DNA from: JAHQVI01 sp963749875
GTDB taxonomy: Bacteria; Pseudomonadota; Alphaproteobacteria; Rhizobiales; Rhodomicrobiaceae
Reading direction: 5' to 3'
DNA length: 64,000 nucleotides
Assembly: GCA_963749875.1 (NCBI GenBank)
Contig: CAVVOX010000002.1
Coordinates: 310,001 to 374,000 of the forward strand
Shown one piece after another: positions 47,966 through 55,611 of the stretch. Within the stretch, counting starts at the first letter, position 1. The number at the start of each line of letters is the position of its first letter. The notes below the pieces were generated by a model. That model searched no databases and had not been told where the DNA came from. It worked only from the letters and a program-made list of their open reading frames with translations. Made by a program: the position numbers and the translations under genes.

Positions 47966-48226
47966 ACACAATATGGCCTTGCTATAGGCCGGCATCAATT
48001 TCTTACCGCAGGTTTCTTGGCTAGGTAGCAGAAATTGCTACGCGGTCTCAATTAGGATTCTATGAGCAAGAACTCCCGCTCATGTAGTGATCCTATTCGA
48101 GATTGCACAGGTAACTCGGCGATCGGGCGATAAATCGCAGCTTGTCGTCCACCGCCCATCGTCGCATACCGGCGGATATAGGGCCTGGCTCGTCGGGCGC
48201 GGCCTTTACCACTTATCCTTTCCGCC

Positions 48227-49816
48227 TCACACCGCCGCCATCGCCCCCGGCGCACTCTTCTCCCGCCTGGTCATCAGATTGTTCAGCGCGCTGACATAGG
48301 CGCGGGCTGAGGCGACCAGCGTGTCGGTGTCGGCGCCGCGGCCGGTGACGGTCTTGCCGTCCTCCTCCAGCCGCACGCTGACCTCGGCCTGGGCGTCGGT
48401 GCCCTCGGTGACGGCGTGGACCTGATAGAGCGCCAGATGCGCATTATGCGGCACCAGCGTGCGGATCGCCTTGAAGGTGGCGTCGACCGGGCCGTCGCCG
48501 GTGCATTCGGCGGTCTGGTGCTTGCCGTCGATGTCGAGCGTGACGGTCGCCTTTTGCGGCCCGCCCGTGCCGGCGATCACGGTCAGCGACAGGACCTTGA
48601 TGCGGTCATGCGCGGTCGCCACGCCCTGGCCGACGATCGCCTCGATGTCCTCGTCATAGACGCTCTTCTTCTTGTCGGCGAGATCCTTCATCGCCTGGAA
48701 GGCCGCCTCGAAGGCATTGCCGCCCAGATCGTAGCCCATATCGCGCAGCTTCTCGCGGAAGGCGTGGCGTCCGGAATGCTTGCCCATCACCAGCGAGGAC
48801 TGTTTCAGGCCGACGCTCTCCGGCGTCATGATCTCGTAGGTCTGGGCGTTCTTCAGCACGCCGTCCTGGTGAATGCCGCTCTCATGCGCGAAGGCGTTCT
48901 TGCCGACGATCGCCTTGTTGTACTGGACCGGGAAGGCGGAGACGGCCGAGACCAGCTTGGAGGCGCGGGTGATCAGCCTCGTGTCGATACCGGTCCAATA
49001 GGGCAGCACGTCATTGCGGGTGTTGATCGCCATGACGACCTCTTCCAGCGCGGCATTGCCCGCCCGCTCGCCGAGGCCGTTGATGGTGCACTCGATCTGC
49101 CGCGCGCCGGCCTTGACGCCCGCCAGCGAATTGGCGACGGCGAGGCCCAGATCGTTGTGGCAGTGGGTGGAGAAGATCACCCCGTCGCCGCCCGGCACCT
49201 CCTCGCGCAGCATCCGAATGATCTCGTAAAACTCCTCCGGCGTCGTATAGCCGACCGTGTCGGGAATGTTGATCGTGGTGGCGCCGGCCTTGATCGCGGC
49301 CTCGACGACGCGCTTGAGGAAGTCCGGCTCGGTGCGCGTTGCGTCCATCGGCGACCATTCGACATTGTCGGTATAGGTGCGCGCGCGGGTGACGGAGGCG
49401 ACGACGGCCTCATACACCTGGTCCTGATCCATCTGCAACTGGAACTGGCGATGGAGCGGCGAGGTGCCGATGAAAGTGTGGATGCGCGGACGCTCCGCCT
49501 CGCGCAAGGCCTCGCCCGCCCGGTCGATGTCGGTGAGCCCGGCCCGCGCCAGGCCGCAGACCACGGCGTTCTTGACCACCTTGCTGATTTCGCGGACCGC
49601 CTCGAAATCGCCATTCGAGGCGATCGGGAAGCCGGCCTCGATGATGTCGACGCCCATCTCGTCCAGCAGTTCGGCGACCTGGAGCTTTTCCTCCAGCGTC
49701 ATCGAGGCGCCGGGCGACTGCTCGCCATCGCGCAAGGTGGTGTCGAAAATATAGACGCGGTCGCCGGATCGCTGCTTTGCGGGGACGGCGCCTTCAGACT
49801 TCACGTCCTGTGTCAT
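48227..49816 (-). CDS. leuA: 2-isopropylmalate synthase
   Basis: 529 residues. First committed step of leucine synthesis from 2-oxoisovalerate and acetyl-CoA. Catalytic TIM barrel with FDTTLRDGEQSPGASMT, the metal-binding HCHNDLGLAVANSLAG, GERAGNAALEEV; a communication region and the C-terminal leucine-binding regulatory domain (ATVTLDIDGKHQTAECTGDG). Intact. Confidence 0.96.
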   Translation of the reverse strand: MTQDVKSEGAVPAKQRSGDRVYIFDTTLRDGEQSPGASMTLEEKLQVAELLDEMGVDIIEAGFPIASNGDFEAVREISKVVKNAVVCGLARAGLTDIDRAGEALREAERPRIHTFIGTSPLHRQFQLQMDQDQVYEAVVASVTRARTYTDNVEWSPMDATRTEPDFLKRVVEAAIKAGATTINIPDTVGYTTPEEFYEIIRMLREEVPGGDGVIFSTHCHNDLGLAVANSLAGVKAGARQIECTINGLGERAGNAALEEVVMAINTRNDVLPYWTGIDTRLITRASKLVSAVSAFPVQYNKAIVGKNAFAHESGIHQDGVLKNAQTYEIMTPESVGLKQSSLVMGKHSGRHAFREKLRDMGYDLGGNAFEAAFQAMKDLADKKKSVYDEDIEAIVGQGVATAHDRIKVLSLTVIAGTGGPQKATVTLDIDGKHQTAECTGDGPVDATFKAIRTLVPHNAHLALYQVHAVTEGTDAQAEVSVRLEEDGKTVTGRGADTDTLVASARAYVSALNNLMTRREKSAPGAMAAV

Positions 49817-50132
49817 GGACTATCAACCTTCTTCCTCTCCGGCAGGAATTGAGCCTGGACCGGAATTGTTGCGCTTTTGTCGGTAAGTGCAAACCCCTAA
49901 GCGCCCAGCACAGCCGGACGGCGCTCAGGGGCGGATAAGGAGGAGAAGGCCGGAAAGCAGGGACGCCGCGGGCAAGGGGCTGCGAGCGCGGGGCGCCGGG
50001 GTGGCGCGCGCTGTCAGTCTCTCGATGTTGCCGGGCGTGGGCTTCACTCGTGGTAACGGTGTCGTTAAGAATTGCGTTTATGCTGGTCTTCTACCGGATG
50101 AACGGGCTGCAATGCAAGCAGTTCCGCGCCGG
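49817..50132. other. Upstream region of leuA
   Basis: 316 bases to the left end of island 2. I see no leader peptide with leucine codons, no T-box, and no gene. Island 2 inserted about 315 bases upstream of leuA. Confidence 0.4.
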
Positions 50133-50411
50133 GGTAGTGGGTCAGTTTGAAATTTTTCGCTGAAATCCACGCGGTTTTTTCATGCTTGACCGCACAGGCA
50201 TTTTGTGGTCTTTTTCTTTTCATATCCTCAAATTCGAGGTATGTTCGTTCCAGTTGCGTTGCGTAAAAAAGCCGCCTGAAGCTGTAGGGGCTTAAAGCGG
50301 CTTAGTTTCTCAAAAATCTAAAATACGCTCGACGCCACGAATCACCAAACCAGTCTGAAGTCCTTGCGTTGTTTTGGTCAAGCGTCCGGCTAACCAAAAG
50401 GACTACTTACG

Positions 50412-50615
50412 ATGAGCAATTGGCCATCGAATTTCAATAAACCGTAGACCACTGATGATTTAAGGCTGCTACGCAAGCTGATTGCGGAGAACACGCCAAC
50501 GCGGATCATCGCACTTAAGCTCGGCCGCAGTGAGGATGCCATCTACGCAAAAGCAAGTGAGCTTGGCTACTCTGTGAAGCCGACGAACCAGTCTCCGTAT
50601 AATCGCCAAAAGTGA
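50412..50615 (+). pseudogene. SANT/Myb-like small protein with internal stop
   Basis: MSNWPSNFNKP, then TAG (50445-50447), then TTDDLRLLRKLIAENTPTRI, ALKLGRSEDAIYAKASELGY and KPTNQSPYNRQK. The stop replaces the Trp expected in a W(T)..D..LL Myb-type helix (TGG to TAG). The rest matches a common small helix-turn-helix protein of mobile DNA. Either a true nonsense mutation or a sequencing error. Confidence 0.6.
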
Positions 50616-50742
50616 GGAGATTGACGGTAGCTTCGTAAGCGGTGCGCTCGCACTCCGCCCACTGATGCCCGGCCTTGGAAAGGGCAAGTGCGAGCGTATC
50701 GACAGTAGACAGAATAAAGGCGATTTCGTCATCAGCAGTCAT
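50515..50742 (-). CDS. Small hypothetical protein
   Basis: 75 residues from the ATG at 50742: MTADDEIAFILSTVDTLALA, SKAGHQWAECERTAYEATVN. The second half overlaps the SANT-like gene on the other strand and may be read-through. Not recognised; the N-terminal half looks like real coding sequence. Confidence 0.4.
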   Translation of the reverse strand: MTADDEIAFILSTVDTLALALSKAGHQWAECERTAYEATVNLLTFGDYTETGSSASQSSQAHLLLRRWHPHCGRA

Positions 50743-50810
50743 GCGATCGTCGCAGCAATTTTTGTTGAGGCATCGAAGCAATCCTGATCGGTGTTTGGTT
50801 AACGCTTTCT

Positions 50811-51689
50811 TTATGCGGCTTTCTTTTTGTACGCCCCGCGCTTTTTCGGCGCATCCTCTGCAGCTTCAACAAGCGCCGCAATGTCGGAAATTTCCCAAAG
50901 CCGATCGGTTACGCCCGCAGCCATAGCAGGGCTCATTCGCAATTTCTGATGTATACGGACGAAATTGTAATACATGAAATGCAGAGCGACAGCGTAGGAA
51001 TGATTTTCGACTTTCTTCGAAAAGGCATTCGTCAGCCGAGTGAACCTGCGCATATGCATGCGCATCGTCAGGTTTTGGCGCTCGACGTAGCTGGTTGAAA
51101 CATGCTTGGGATCGGGATTGCCTTCAATGCGCGTCTTTTTGATGCCGGTGCATTCTGCCGGTGAATAGCGGCCCTTCGCGCTCTCTGGCGCATTGCCATA
51201 CAGCTTGACCAGTTGAGCGTAGTCAACATCGCCGCCGAAAGCGCCCTCGACCGCTTCCAGATAAGCCTTGTGTCCATCGCTGGTGAGCTGAACGCGGTTT
51301 GAAATCCGGCCCCGCAGATCGTCCATAAACGTTATTGCATATTCGCTATCCCGCCCACCGACGAGATAGGAAACGATCAACTTCGTGTCCGCCTCGATCG
51401 CCGTCCAAGTCCATGTGTCGCCAGCGTCTTCGGGAGCCGCCTTCGCCGTGGAAACGTTTTTCTGCTTGGAATAGGTGAAGCTCCAGACCTCATCGACCTG
51501 CACGCGCTCGGCTTTGACATTTCGGACATGCTCATCGTGGTACGCAGCGCAAGCCTTACCAGCGTCAATCAAGAGCTTAGTGACCGTGTTTTTGCTCACA
51601 CCGGTAAGGCGTGTCACTGCGCGAATGGAATTTCCTTCGCACAGGAGGTGCAAAATCTGAGCGCGTTTTTGTAGGGGCAGCTTGTTCAT
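50811..51689 (-). CDS. IS1-type transposase with fused HTH
   Basis: 292 residues. LPLQKRAQILHLLCEGNSIR and AVTRLTGVSKNTVTKLLIDA form the HTH; the DDE residues are in VDEVWSF, TSDGHKAYLEAVE and SYVERQNLTMRMHMRRFTRL. The C-terminus is basic (KKRGAYKKKAA). It is a one-frame IS1-family transposase, unlike the two-frame IS1 of enterobacteria. Intact, so it may mobilise both islands. Confidence 0.88.
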   Translation of the reverse strand: MNKLPLQKRAQILHLLCEGNSIRAVTRLTGVSKNTVTKLLIDAGKACAAYHDEHVRNVKAERVQVDEVWSFTYSKQKNVSTAKAAPEDAGDTWTWTAIEADTKLIVSYLVGGRDSEYAITFMDDLRGRISNRVQLTSDGHKAYLEAVEGAFGGDVDYAQLVKLYGNAPESAKGRYSPAECTGIKKTRIEGNPDPKHVSTSYVERQNLTMRMHMRRFTRLTNAFSKKVENHSYAVALHFMYYNFVRIHQKLRMSPAMAAGVTDRLWEISDIAALVEAAEDAPKKRGAYKKKAA

Positions 51690-51709
51690 GCCCCTAGATA
51701 TAATGCTAT

Positions 51710-51729
51710 ATGCTTAAGCGGTCAAGCAT
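51710..51729. promoter_or_regulatory. Palindrome upstream of the transposase gene
   Basis: ATGCTTAAGCGGTCAAGCAT, with ATGCTT and AAGCAT as inverted arms. It lies 21 bases before the transposase start. The same element occurs at 8404-8421 in island 1, and a half (ATGCTTGACCGC) at 50182-50193 near the left end. A transposase-binding or operator site is plausible. Confidence 0.5.
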
Positions 51730-51848
51730 TTTCAGTCAGTTTAAAAATCTTTTTGGTAGAACGAAGGGCCTTTTCAACCGCATATTCTGCGGCGCGTTCT
51801 GGTGAAATTTTGCTCTTGGGTATGGGAATATGCTCATTGATAGATGAA

Positions 51849-52633
51849 TTAGGCTGCGTTGACAAAAGCGGGTAGCCAGATATGGGCGGCAGCGAGCGCG
51901 AGGAATCCAGCGTAAGACAGTTTCGTTTTGTCATAGCGCGTGGCGATGCGCCGGAACTGTTTCAGTTTACCAAACATGCGCTCGATCCGATTGCGATCCT
52001 TGTAGGCTTTGAAGTCGCAGGCAGGCGGATCTTTGCGATTTGTTTTCGGCGGAATGACTGGTCCAATGCCTTTCATGAGCAGGGCAGATCGAACGTCGTC
52101 GCTGTCAAACCCTTTGTCCGCCAACATGATTTTCGGTTTGTTGACCGGCAATTTCAACAGGTCGTCTACGCCGCGATAGTCCGAGGTTTCGCCGCCTGTG
52201 AGGACAAAGCCAAGAGGGCGTCCTTTACCGTCTGACCGGGCGTGGATCTTTGTCGAAAAGCCGCCGCGGCTTCGACCAAGAGCATTTGAATGAGTCCCCC
52301 TTTTCCGCCCGCTGCCTGAGCATGAGCGCGAACGGTGGTGCTGTCCATCATGTGAGCCCAGTCGTCGGTGAGCCCCAGTTCGACAAGCGTTTCGAGGATC
52401 GCATCCCACACACCCATCTCCGCCCAGCGCCTGAAACGGACGTAGACGGAATTCCATTTGCCATAGTCTGGCGGCAGGTATCGCCACGGTGCGCCCGTGC
52501 GCATGATCCACATCATGCCATTGAAATATCTGCGATTATCCTGTGCTGGTCGCGCCCACCGGCCACGTTCTGATGGAAGGAGCGGGGCAATGATTTCCCA
52601 CGCTGCATCGCTGACGTCACTCGGATATCCCAA
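51849..52633 (-). CDS. IS5-family transposase (two frames, -1 frameshift)
   Basis: First frame (start 52633, MGYPSDVSDAAWEIIAPLLP) and second frame (ends 51849, FVNAA) overlap; the switch is probably at GGAAAAGGGGGA (52293-52304), a -1 slip on the A run. DDE residues in HMMDSTTVRAHAQA, KIMLADKGFDSDDV and RNRIERMFGKLKQFRRIA. The final TAA is made with the TA target and one host base. Confidence 0.9.
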
Positions 52634-52705
52634 AGATGCCTCCCCTAAAAGACATCCTTAAATCAAAACTCAACTGATTTGGGAATCCCTTTTGTCAACG
52701 CAGCC
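51852..52705 (-). mobile_element. IS5-family element (IS427-like)
   Basis: 854 bases between TA duplications (51850-51851 and 52706-52707). Ends GGCTGCGTTGACAAAAG and its inverted copy CTTTTGTCAACGCAGCC are nearly perfect. Inserted in codon 10 of the 52-codon gene. Confidence 0.92.
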
Positions 52706-53682
52706 TAGATCGATAATAATCGGTCTTCTTGATCATCCTACGGGTTCTGATCTTCATCTTTTTCACCTTTCAAAAGGCGTGGTTTCTCATCAAGATATTG
52801 CTTTAAGAAATGCGCATTGTACTTTTCATCAAAATAGTGCTTGCGCTTGATCCATACAAAACCATCACCCTTTGATAAAGTTGCAACATCTACAGGCCCT
52901 CCCACGACCTCAGTTCGCTTGGAGACCCTTAGCTTCAGTGAAGCGATATCCACCAACGCCTCTGCTAAGCTTGCCATATCTTCCTTACCAAGCCCATCTA
53001 AAGCGCTCAAAATCGGACTAACAGAACTCCTATGAATATAATCACCCAAATTATTCTTAAAGTTTCCAACAAAATCTGATACTTCGTCATTAAACATTTT
53101 TCTATATACTTTTCGTTCATCTGGACTAATTTTTTGCGCATCTAAGAATTGCTGAAATATTCCATCCCCAAAACCCTTGAGAGAGCTTTCTATTGACTTA
53201 ATAAAAAAACTTTTTTACATTCTTTGATACTTCTTCCACAAATAATTCTGCGGTATCAAACCGAGCAAATGCATATATCAGTGCATTGTTATTAGGTGTC
53301 CTATCTATGGATTTAATTTCGTCGAGTTGGATTCTTGGCTGACCGTATGGGGCACCATCAATATGATTGACAGCCAAGCTTGGAAACAATTCTTGGTTCC
53401 CGTAGCCGCAAACTACGAACCCTGACATATATTCCGTCATCAGGGCACTTTGCGTGAATTGTCTAACAATTTCTGGGAATCTATTAACAAATCTTATAGC
53501 AACACTTGATGGGTGAAATACTTCTCTAATTACATCTTTGCACAATTCTCCATATTCTTTCAAAAAGACATTTTTACTCGGAGCATTATAGTCATTTAAA
53601 TTATCCGCTTGCTCTATCTCCAAGAGCAAAGCATTCATCTGCTCTTCAATTTTTTTCGATCGCTCATGCCCCCTGCAACCTA

Positions 53683-54760
53683 ATGGAGCGACTTCTAACA
53701 TTTGCTTCCCACGCTTGACGCTTTCGATGATCCGATCTGGATCGGCTGTCCAGGCGAAGGGTTTCGGCTCGGCATTGTTTTCCTGGATAAAGCGGTTGAT
53801 AGCCGTTTGCAGCTCAACGAGGGATCGGAACACGCCCCGTTTCAACCGTTGCCGCGTGAGTTTTGCGAAGAAGCCCTCGACAGCATTGAGCCAGGACGCT
53901 GAAGTTGGCGTAAAATGGAATGTCCAACGCGGATGGCGCGCCAGCCAGGCCCTGACTTTGGAGTGTTTATGCGTCGCGTAGTTGTCGACAATGGCGTGGA
54001 CGAGCTTGCCTGCCGGAACCTGCGCCTCGATGGTATTCAGGAAGCGGATGAATTCCTGATGACGATGGCGCTGCATGTTGCGGCCAATGACCGTTCCTTC
54101 CAGCACATTGAGCGCGGCGAATAAGGTCGTCGTCCCGTTCCGCTTGTAATCATGGGTCATGGTTCCGGCTCGCCCCTTCTTCATTGGCAGTCCCGGTTGG
54201 GTACGGTCCAGCGCCTGGATTTGGCTCTTCTCATCAACCGAGAAAACGACGGCATGAGCGGGCGGATCAACGTAGAGACCGACAATGTCTCTGAGCTTGT
54301 CGGCAAAGTGGGGATCTTTGGAAAGCTTGAACGTCCGGATCCGGTGCGGAGAAAGCTGATGGGCTTCAAGAATGCGCTGAACCGAACGCAGGCTGACATT
54401 GGCAGCCCTGGCCAACATCCGGCCGGTCCAATGCGTGGTCTCCCCCGGCGGCCTGCTCAGCGCCAGATCAACGACACGTTGCACGGTCGTTGCGGGCAAA
54501 GGCTTCTTCCCTGGCCGCCGCGTCTTGTCGCGAAGCAGCCCATCCACGCCCTCATGCATGAAGCGCTCCTGCCAACGCCAGACGACGGGTTTGGATTTGC
54601 CGGACCGGCGCATGATCTCGGTGGTGCCGCAACCATCGGCGGTGGCCAGAATAATCTGCGCGCGCCAGACGTGTTTCTGAGGCGCACAACGATCCGCAAT
54701 GATGGTTTCAAGACGAAGCCGCTCATCGCGCGTAACAGTCACGGTGATCCCTGATCTCAT
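53683..54760 (-). CDS. IS630-family transposase (copy C)
   Basis: Identical to the copy B transposase through KRGKQML. The extra base then shifts the frame so that it reads through the IS end into the host gene and continues to 53198 (521 codons in total). The last 160 or so residues of that open frame are proteasome-like gene sequence, not transposase. DDE residues as in copy B. Confidence 0.85.
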
Positions 54761-54817
54761 TGCGCAAGAATGAGCTGCTTCGGAGAATTTGGGAATCGCC
54801 TGAATGGATCAGACCAC
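53683..54817 (-). mobile_element. IS630-family insertion sequence, copy C
   Basis: 1135 bases between TA at 53681-53682 and 54818-54819. Same ends as copy B, with one extra base near the right end (GTTAGAAGTC versus GTTAAAGTC) and a final C to T change. Inserted in the proteasome-like gene. Confidence 0.92.
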
Positions 54818-55166
54818 TAAAGATACGTCTCTTATTGTTAACGCCAAGCTGTAGGCAATAGTAACAAGCTCACTACCTTTGGATTTTTCATCCAAGAACT
54901 TTGGATTACTTAAAAAGTTTGCAAACGAGCTGTTCCATTCACTGATTGAATCAAACGTTTTATTTCCAATTTCATTTCTATAGAGTTTTGCAACAAGCTC
55001 CCACGGCAATCCAAAAACGTCGGCATTGTTGTAAACCATAAGCCCAACCGGGCTTTTGTTGCTTAAACTAAAAATTTTATTTGCATTTACGTGGACCTTA
55101 TTCGGTCCTCTAGTCACAGCACTATCCGCTGCGATAACAATTGCTGATCGATTTAATACAGCTATT

Positions 55167-55439
55167 TCAGCCGTCATCTGTTTTTGAAGACCAGCGGGCA
55201 GCGGCAGCCTTTTTAGCTATTTCAGAGCGCTGCTCTGGCGTAAGCCGCTCTGCCCTGGCTCTCCCCCCCTTTTTCCCACCCAACCGTCCTAATTCAACGG
55301 CAAATGGATTTTTATCTGATTCTGGAGAGCGTATTTTTTTATTGCTACTTTCGCCAGTGGCAATATCCACTACGTGCTTAGCTAGTTCGTTGATGTCTCT
55401 CGGGCGCTTTTTGCCGCGCTTGGCTTCTTGATCGCTCAT
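55167..55439 (-). CDS. Small GGKARAE-type basic protein
   Basis: 90 residues. KKRPRDINELAKHVVDIATG, then ELGRLGGKKGGRARAERLTP and EQRSEIAKKAAAARW. Same architecture as the frameshifted gene at 9701-9928 in island 1. The Lys/Arg/Gly-rich middle suggests nucleic-acid binding; no function known. Overlaps the proteasome-like gene by 11 bases (ATGACGGCTGA); first gene of the cargo operon. Confidence 0.75.
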   Translation of the reverse strand: MSDQEAKRGKKRPRDINELAKHVVDIATGESSNKKIRSPESDKNPFAVELGRLGGKKGGRARAERLTPEQRSEIAKKAAAARWSSKTDDG

Positions 55440-55611
55440 GCATCAATATGTGACATGTGCGGACTCGATTCGCAAGCAAGAGTTAACAGGCGAAATTTCA
55501 AACTGACCCACTACCCGCGCCGGGGGCCGGGAGATGGCGGCGAATGTTCGCGCACAGTTGCGCACATTGGGCGCACAATCGGCGCGACGATTGCGCACAT
55601 TCGGTCCCATG

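Larger units (their letters stand above)
46170..47995 (-). pseudogene. Dual OB domain protein, cut by IS630 copy B
   Basis: The main part (46170-46826) encodes SRKISGRCIAGRELVNGQLG, GWIRPVS, ENHLIDADYYWTL and the end GWAYKLVAAVIP, a dual-OB protein. The IS sits in codon 11. Joining 47995-47965 to the rest through one TA restores MPAYSKAILCLANSRKISGR, the expected start, with ATG at 47995. With the IS in place a new ATG inside the IS (46886) gives 19 foreign residues in frame, so a changed protein could still be made. Heads a three-gene operon with two DUF488 genes; function unknown, possibly nucleic-acid related. Confidence 0.75.
51722..52736 (-). pseudogene. 52-codon gene split by IS5
   Basis: Joining 52736-52708 to 51849-51722 through one TA gives 53 codons including the stop: MIKKTDYYRSNSSINEHIPI, PKSKISPERAAEYAVEKALR, STKKIFKLTENA. 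The ATG at 52736 starts 2 bases after the TAG of the proteasome-like gene, so the two were probably translated together. Its TGA lies in the operator palindrome. Family unknown. Confidence 0.65.
52738..55177 (-). pseudogene. Proteasome-like Ntn hydrolase, cut by IS630 copy C
   Basis: Start ATG at 55177. After removal of Met the sequence TAEIAVLNRSAIVIAADSAV has Thr1 and Asp17, and the Lys of NANKIFSL is Lys33, the proteasome beta-subunit catalytic positions. PVGLMVYNNADVFGLPWELV follows. The IS sits at a TA after TIRDVS; the frame resumes with LGCRGHERSKKIEEQMNALL. One T too many in the run near 53205 splits off the last part (IKSIESSLKGFGDGIFQQFL, KGDGFVWIKRKHYF). The reconstruction has about 430 residues. 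It overlaps the preceding GGKARAE-type gene by 11 bases. Function inferred only from the N-terminus. Confidence 0.7.
50133..55515. mobile_element. Transposon-like island 2 (IS1-type transposase with cargo)
   Basis: A 5.4-kb segment with 23-base inverted ends (GGTAGTGGGTCAGTTTGAAA then TTT) and an 8-bp direct repeat CGCGCCGG at 50125-50132 and 55516-55523, the size of an IS1-family target duplication. It carries an IS1-type transposase, a SANT-like gene, a proteasome-like gene, a GGKARAE-type gene and a 52-codon gene. Later insertions of IS5 (51852-52705) and IS630 copy C (53683-54817) bring it from about 3.4 to 5.4 kb. GC is lower than in the flanks. Confidence 0.8.

Noticed and set aside
48416..49852. 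Long plus-strand frame opposite leuA
   Set aside because: Antisense shadow; leuA has complete motifs on the other strand.
53198..54760. A genuine 521-residue fusion of transposase and a new domain
   Set aside because: The join is at the IS end; the second part completes the interrupted proteasome-like gene, and copy B lacks it.
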